A stretch of 64,000 nucleotides of DNA from Geoanaerobacter pelophilus (GTDB taxonomy: Bacteria > Desulfobacterota > Desulfuromonadia > Geobacterales > DSM-12255). Numbering within the stretch: the first letter of the stretch is position 1; each line of letters begins with the position of its first letter. Of the stretch, positions 60,377-64,000 are shown in pieces. The position numbers and the translations under genes are program-made. The DNA lies in the NCBI RefSeq assembly GCF_018476885.1, contig NZ_JAHCVJ010000001.1, forward strand, positions 682,001-746,000, in the 5' to 3' direction. Under the pieces are notes generated by a model. It was given only the letters and a program-made list of their open reading frames with translations. It was not told the DNA's origin and ran no database searches.

Positions 60377-61782
60377 TTCCTGATTGACACCCCCAACTTC
60401 TTGAGGAGCGCCTGGAAATTCGGGCGCAACATCCCTGTTTCTTCGGCTGCACGGGTGACATTCCAGTTGTTTCTTTTAAGGGCATTGATAACAAAGGCCT
60501 TCTCTACCGGTTCTATTGCCTTTTCCCTGATCTGACGCTTCGTCTCTTTCAGCTCCTCAAGGTTCTGCGGCACATGGGCATCATCAGCTTCAGCATGATG
60601 CGTTCCGCCTTGCGGTGACAGTTCCAGGTCATCCCGTTCAATAAGCGGAGTAGCGGTCAGCACCACGGCACGCTCGATAATGTTTTCCAACTCGCGCACG
60701 TTGCCAGGAAACGGGTATTCCTCAAGAAACGAGATGACGTCAGGTGTTACCCCACGGATCTCTTTCCCAAGCTCTCCAGCGAATTGCTTTACGAATTGGC
60801 TGATCAGCAGCGTGATATCGCCTTTTCGTTCCCGCAACGGCGGGAGATCGATCGGAATTATATTAAGCCGGAAAAAAAGGTCTTCACGGAAACTACCCTC
60901 AGTGATCATGGTACGGAGGTTTTTGTTGGTTGCAGCGACCAGACGAATATCGATCGGGATCGGTTGCGTCCCGCCGATCGGGGTAACCTCTCTCTCTTGC
61001 AACACCCTCAACAACTTTGCCTGAGTGGTGAGACTGATGTTGGAAATTTCATCAAGAAACAGGGTCCCGCCGTCCGCTACCTTGAAGAGACCGGTCTTGG
61101 TCTGCATTGCCCCGGTGAAAGACCCTTTTACATGACCGAACAGTTCACTTTCGAGCAGGTTTTCGGCCAGAGTGGTGCAATCTATGGCCACAAAAGGCTG
61201 TTCACGGCGTGGACTGTTGCGGTGAATGGAGCGCGCCACAAGCTCTTTGCCGGTGCCGCTTTCCCCACTGACAAGGACCGTACTGTCTGTTGGGGCAACC
61301 TGCATAATCCGGCGATAAACCTTCTGCATCTCCTTGCTCTTACCTATGAAACAATCAAATCCGCTGGTATCCCGCAACTCTTTGCGCAGATACATATCAT
61401 CAATAAGTACCACTCTCTCTTCAATTGCCTTGGCTGCTTTTGCCAGAATCTCGTCCGGGGTAAACGGCTTGGGGATGTAATCGGCCGCGCCGCTCTTCAT
61501 CGATTCAATAGCATTATCTATTGCGGCATAACCGGTTATGAGGATCACTGGGACTTCAGGTTGAAGAATCTTGATCGACTTCAGGACTTCAATGCCGTTC
61601 ATACCCGGCATCTTGAGATCGGTAATAACCAGATCGAATTCATGATCCTGCATCCGCTCAATTGCAGAATACCCTGAAGCAAAGGTCTCAACTGCATACC
61701 CTGCCCCATCGAGGATCCGCTTCATTCCTTCCCTGATTACCGCCTCATCGTCAACCACCAGGACTTTTTTGACATCTGTCAT
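60367..61782 (-). CDS. NtrC-family sigma-54-dependent response regulator
   Basis: 471 residues. Receiver with DDE and phospho-Asp in DLVITDLKMPGMNG, Thr in VILITGYAA and Lys in YIPKPFTPDE. The AAA+ domain has Walker A GESGTGKE, the sigma-54 contact loop GSFTGA, GGTLFLDEISN and the sensor R-finger region (LFFRLNIIPIDLPPLRER). The C-terminal Fis-type helix-turn-helix is INALKRNNWNVTRAAEETGM. It activates sigma-54 promoters when phosphorylated, most simply by the adjacent heme-motif kinase. A sigma-54-like site lies at 62206. Confidence 0.95.
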   Translation of the reverse strand: MTDVKKVLVVDDEAVIREGMKRILDGAGYAVETFASGYSAIERMQDHEFDLVITDLKMPGMNGIEVLKSIKILQPEVPVILITGYAAIDNAIESMKSGAADYIPKPFTPDEILAKAAKAIEERVVLIDDMYLRKELRDTSGFDCFIGKSKEMQKVYRRIMQVAPTDSTVLVSGESGTGKELVARSIHRNSPRREQPFVAIDCTTLAENLLESELFGHVKGSFTGAMQTKTGLFKVADGGTLFLDEISNISLTTQAKLLRVLQEREVTPIGGTQPIPIDIRLVAATNKNLRTMITEGSFREDLFFRLNIIPIDLPPLRERKGDITLLISQFVKQFAGELGKEIRGVTPDVISFLEEYPFPGNVRELENIIERAVVLTATPLIERDDLELSPQGGTHHAEADDAHVPQNLEELKETKRQIREKAIEPVEKAFVINALKRNNWNVTRAAEETGMLRPNFQALLKKLGVSIRNQM

Positions 61783-62275
61783 GAAAACCCACCTCGGAGA
61801 TTTGTCGTTCTCACTTTTTCAGGGATTAAAGCAATTCGACCAAAGATTAACCGACTTTTATGTTATTTCCGCTTACCGCCAGTGTCAACAGTAAAATACA
61901 ACTCAGCTCGCTAAAAGACACTCACCAACAAACCACCCACAATTTTTATCAATAAAATCAGGTGATTATGAAGCCGGTCATCATGTACAAAATATTTATA
62001 CACCTAGTCGTGCAGAAGAATTTTTCGTTATTTTTTAGACATTTACAACCCAACCACATGCAGGCCGGAAAACGGAGAACCATGCAATGGCGTATACAAT
62101 TTAGATACACCTCACCTTACCCCCGGCAGCATCATTTAAGCAATTAAATTAAAAAAATGCCACAAAACAGCTAGTTAAGAACTATAAATTAGTCAAGATT
62201 AATACTGGTACATATACTGCAATACTGGTGACAAACGACACAAAGTATAATCGCTGCAATGAAAAGGAGGAGACC
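61783..62275. other. AT-rich regulatory region between the NtrC-type gene and the small-protein operon
   Basis: A 493-bp gap, markedly richer in A+T than its surroundings. It holds a sigma-54-like -24/-12 site at 62206-62220 and should contain upstream activator sites and the promoter of the NtrC-type gene. No gene could be supported; a 61-codon frame at 61962 has no ribosome site and poor composition. Confidence 0.6.
62206..62220 (+). promoter_or_regulatory. sigma-54-type -24/-12 promoter
   Basis: TGGTAC-N5-CTGC has the GG and GC pairs at exactly the consensus spacing (TGGCAC-N5-TTGC), with two mismatches. It lies 56 bp before the start codon of the small-protein operon and next to an NtrC-type activator gene. 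Confidence 0.6.
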
Positions 62276-62518
62276 ATGAAATCAGCAATCAAGAAAACCC
62301 TCGCACTGTCCCTCTGCAGCGCCAGCTCTGCATTCGCCGCGAGCGGTGCCGAGAACGATGAAACAGGGCTCTTCTTCTGGCTCTTCATCGGGTTCGCAGC
62401 CATGATCATCGCTTTTCAGTTTCTGCCGGGAATCATGATGTTTTTCGGCATGGCTAAAGGGCTTTTCACTTCCGGAACTAAGGAGCCGGCAGTCGCAAAA
62501 GAAGGGAAAAAGGATTAA
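62276..62518 (+). CDS. Small membrane protein A of a redox-linked operon
   Basis: 80 residues from ATG 62276 behind AAAAGGAGGAG. A signal-like N-terminus (MKSAIKKTLALSLCSASSAFA) is followed by ENDETGLFFWLFIGFAAMIIAFQFLPGIMMFFGMAKGLF, one membrane helix with an amphipathic end, and a charged tail. It resembles the 79-residue protein at 62980 (QxxPxIMxxxGMxKG). No named family is recognised. Position suggests an accessory subunit of a membrane redox complex. Confidence 0.8.
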   Translation: MKSAIKKTLALSLCSASSAFAASGAENDETGLFFWLFIGFAAMIIAFQFLPGIMMFFGMAKGLFTSGTKEPAVAKEGKKD

Positions 62519-62572
62519 GCAGGACAATGGTAGGCATCTAATCATTAATGGATTTGAGAGAGGGGAACGACC

Positions 62573-62983
62573 ATGCAAGGGGTGCTGATCGCAGATGACA
62601 ACCTCGACTCACGCAAACTGATGGCCGATCTTTTCATTGAAGCAGGGTATGACGTAACAGTAACCAACTCAGCAGCAACCGTGCTGCATGGGATTCTGAA
62701 AAAAACCGCTCAGGTAGTGCTGATTGGCAATGAATTCGACGAAGTGGCTGCTACGGATCTTATCCCCCTGCTCAAGAAGTGCAACCGAGAATTGACCATC
62801 ATTTTTGTTTCCAGTGACGCATCGCTATCCCTCATCCGCAAACTAAGGAATGAGGGGATTTTCTACCACGCCCTTCCGCCATTGGAACCAACAGATCAAC
62901 AAGAGTTAAAACAGGCCGTGGAATGTGCCTTCGAAACAATCCGCAGTCAACATCATCAGGATCTGAAAGGAGGAAAACAATGA
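62573..62983 (+). CDS. Receiver-like protein lacking the phosphoacceptor Asp
   Basis: 136 residues from ATG 62573 after GAGAGGGGAAC. CheY-like fold: acidic pair D8/D9 (LIADDN), then QVVLIGNEFDE where the phosphoacceptor would be and Gly52 stands instead. FVSSDAS keeps the Ser/Thr, but the conserved Lys of the KP motif is lost (HALPPLEP). It therefore cannot be phosphorylated in the usual way and is a pseudo-receiver. It overlaps the next gene by 4 bp (ATGA) and lies between two small membrane-protein genes, so it may have a structural or adaptor role in that complex. Confidence 0.82.
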   Translation: MQGVLIADDNLDSRKLMADLFIEAGYDVTVTNSAATVLHGILKKTAQVVLIGNEFDEVAATDLIPLLKKCNRELTIIFVSSDASLSLIRKLRNEGIFYHALPPLEPTDQQELKQAVECAFETIRSQHHQDLKGGKQ

Positions 62984-63219
62984 AAACGACACGTCTTGCT
63001 ACAACAACGGTACTGCTCTGGCTGGCCATGTTTGGTGACGCCTTCGCAGTAAGCACCAACAGGGTTTACAGCAGCGGCATCTTTGTCCTCGGATTTATCG
63101 CATTCTGCGCATTGGTAGTTGTCGTACAGCTGATCCCGGCAATCATGACCCTGTGGGGAATGCTGAAGGGGGCAGCAGATAACGCCAAGAATTCCGCCAA
63201 GGCAGAAGCTAACGACTAG
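62980..63219 (+). CDS. Small membrane protein B, paralogue of protein A
   Basis: 79 residues from ATG 62980 behind AAAGGAGG, overlapping the pseudo-receiver stop. Signal-like MKTTRLATTTVLLWLAMFGDAFA precedes the single membrane segment GIFVLGFIAFCALVVVVQLIPAIMTLWGMLKGA and an Ala/Lys tail. The core QLIPAIMTLWGMLKG parallels QFLPGIMMFFGMAKG of protein A, indicating an old duplication. The function is unknown. Confidence 0.8.
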   Translation: MKTTRLATTTVLLWLAMFGDAFAVSTNRVYSSGIFVLGFIAFCALVVVVQLIPAIMTLWGMLKGAADNAKNSAKAEAND

Positions 63220-63243
63220 ATTCATAATGAAAGGGGGAGTGTC

Positions 63244-63402
63244 ATGCTCGAGATTTTCCAGCAAATAGGAGAGGTAAAGTCAGTCTACACAATGGTTGAC
63301 TTCTACCAGTACATCAAAGGGGTTGAATACCTGATCTGCTTGGCCTTTTTCGTCGGGTTCCCGCTCCTGTACCGTCACATTCACAGCCAGAAGGACAAAT
63401 AG
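63244..63402 (+). CDS. 52-residue membrane protein C
   Basis: ATG 63244 follows GGGGGAGTGTC. The peptide reads MLEIFQQIGEVKSVYTMVDF onward, with one hydrophobic helix (YLICLAFFVGFPLLY) and a basic tail (RHIHSQKDK). Its strong ribosome site and tight packing between two genes support it despite its size. Tiny single-helix subunits are known in cytochrome-linked menaquinol complexes such as Hmc/Tmc types; membership is inferred from position. Confidence 0.75.
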   Translation: MLEIFQQIGEVKSVYTMVDFYQYIKGVEYLICLAFFVGFPLLYRHIHSQKDK

Positions 63403-63473
63403 CTCCGGTCGAATGGGCTAACGACGGAGCCCTGATTGACGAGAACAGCCATTTTAATGCCAAGGAGAATGAT

Positions 63474-63998
63474 ATGCGCACTGCCTGCACATGGATAATG
63501 TTAGCAATAGCCACTGCAACATTTACGCTTTCGCAACCGCAGCAAGCTGCGGCCATCCCGGACAACATCAGCATTGACCCGATCGAAGGTCTCTATCAGA
63601 AAGTCAACTTCAACCACGCTGCCCACATCAAGGCAGTGTTCGATTGTGCCGTCTGCCATCATCATACGACCGGCACTCTGGTAAACGATCCGAACTGCAT
63701 CCGCTGCCACAAGACCAGCAATCCGACAAAAACTGTGGCGTGCAGAAACTGTCACAAAAAGGATCCTTTCTCAGTAGAGGCCATGAAAGAAAGGGAAGCA
63801 AATCCGAACCGCTATCATAACGACACACCAGGCCTCAAAGGGGCCTACCATCAGAGCTGCCTCGGCTGCCATAAAAAGATGAATGGCCCGACAGGCTGTC
63901 AGGACTGTCACAAGCGCAAGGCCGAAGGTGACGCCATGTTCAATGCTGGTGAATTTGCACCGAAAAAACCGGCTGGAAAAGGGCATGGCGGCCATTAG
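63474..63998 (+). CDS. Pentaheme cytochrome c (class III/c7-like)
   Basis: 174 residues from ATG 63474 behind AAGGAGAATG. A signal peptide (MRTACTWIMLAIATATFTLSQPQQAAA) precedes five CXXCH motifs: CAVCH, CIRCH, CRNCH, CLGCH and CQDCH. The phrase VNFNHAAHIKAVFDCAVCHHH (NHxxH before the first heme) is typical of cytochrome c3/c7 folds. The C-terminus is Lys/Gly/His-rich. It is probably the periplasmic electron-transfer subunit of a membrane complex whose remaining genes (Fe-S, NrfD-like) would lie beyond the right edge; that last part is inference. Confidence 0.9.
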   Translation: MRTACTWIMLAIATATFTLSQPQQAAAIPDNISIDPIEGLYQKVNFNHAAHIKAVFDCAVCHHHTTGTLVNDPNCIRCHKTSNPTKTVACRNCHKKDPFSVEAMKEREANPNRYHNDTPGLKGAYHQSCLGCHKKMNGPTGCQDCHKRKAEGDAMFNAGEFAPKKPAGKGHGGH

Positions 63999-64000
63999 GC

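Noticed and set aside
61962-62147. 61-codon plus-strand frame in the AT-rich gap
   Set aside because: No ribosome site, basic/aromatic composition unlike neighbours, lies upstream of the sigma-54-like promoter.

Overview
The window looks like a chromosome segment of a metal-reducing deltaproteobacterium of the Geobacter group (Desulfuromonadales). The evidence is a GC-rich coding style with tightly overlapping genes, a 12-heme and a 5-heme c-type cytochrome, a sensor kinase with heme motifs in its sensor domain, many two-component and chemotaxis proteins, and NtrC/sigma-54 control. I saw no rRNA, tRNA, CRISPR array or prophage. This placement is inference from gene content; no search was run.

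Region by region. 1-8.3 kb: a gene tail, an orphan PstS-like binding protein, secA, a dodecaheme cytochrome, a MATE transporter, a TPR protein and an HDOD protein. 8.3-19.3 kb: pgi, a 1473-residue protein with two PEP-synthase-type ATP-binding halves around a KaiC-like domain, a REP/RAYT island (28-bp palindromes and their IS200-like transposase) and a large GH13-like protein. 19.5-34.6 kb: phosphate regulation (phoB-phoR, psiE, pstS-C-A-B, phoU), interrupted by a five-gene minus-strand signalling operon (hybrid kinase, kinase, receiver, CheB-like esterase, chemoreceptor). 34.7-39.4 kb: a B12-type radical SAM gene overlapping a PagL-like lipid A deacylase gene, then CsgG-like, beta-barrel and DUF4410-like envelope proteins.

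39.5-58.6 kb, all on the minus strand, is the most unusual part. It is an almost gapless run of about 20 genes joined mostly by ATGA or TGATG overlaps. It encodes an acyl carrier protein, a malonyl-transacylase-like protein, a ketosynthase with a chain-length-factor-like partner, a ketoreductase, a dehydratase, a thioesterase, an LpxL-like acyltransferase, a LolA-like carrier, a LolB-like lipoprotein, an MMPL/RND exporter, four B12-binding-type radical SAM enzymes, a SPASM-like radical SAM enzyme, an Fe-S flavoprotein-like reductase, a GT2 glycosyltransferase and a polysaccharide deacetylase. The layout resembles aryl-polyene/flexirubin pathways, but no ammonia-lyase or AMP-ligase starter genes are present and radical SAM enzymes are added. 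I infer an outer-membrane polyene or modified acyl lipid that is undescribed or poorly described.

58.7-64 kb: a histidine kinase with CXXCH and CX4CH motifs faces an NtrC-type regulator. Beyond it lies a sigma-54-like promoter leading into an operon of tiny membrane proteins, a receiver without its phosphoacceptor, and a pentaheme cytochrome. This is probably the start of a membrane redox complex that continues past the window.
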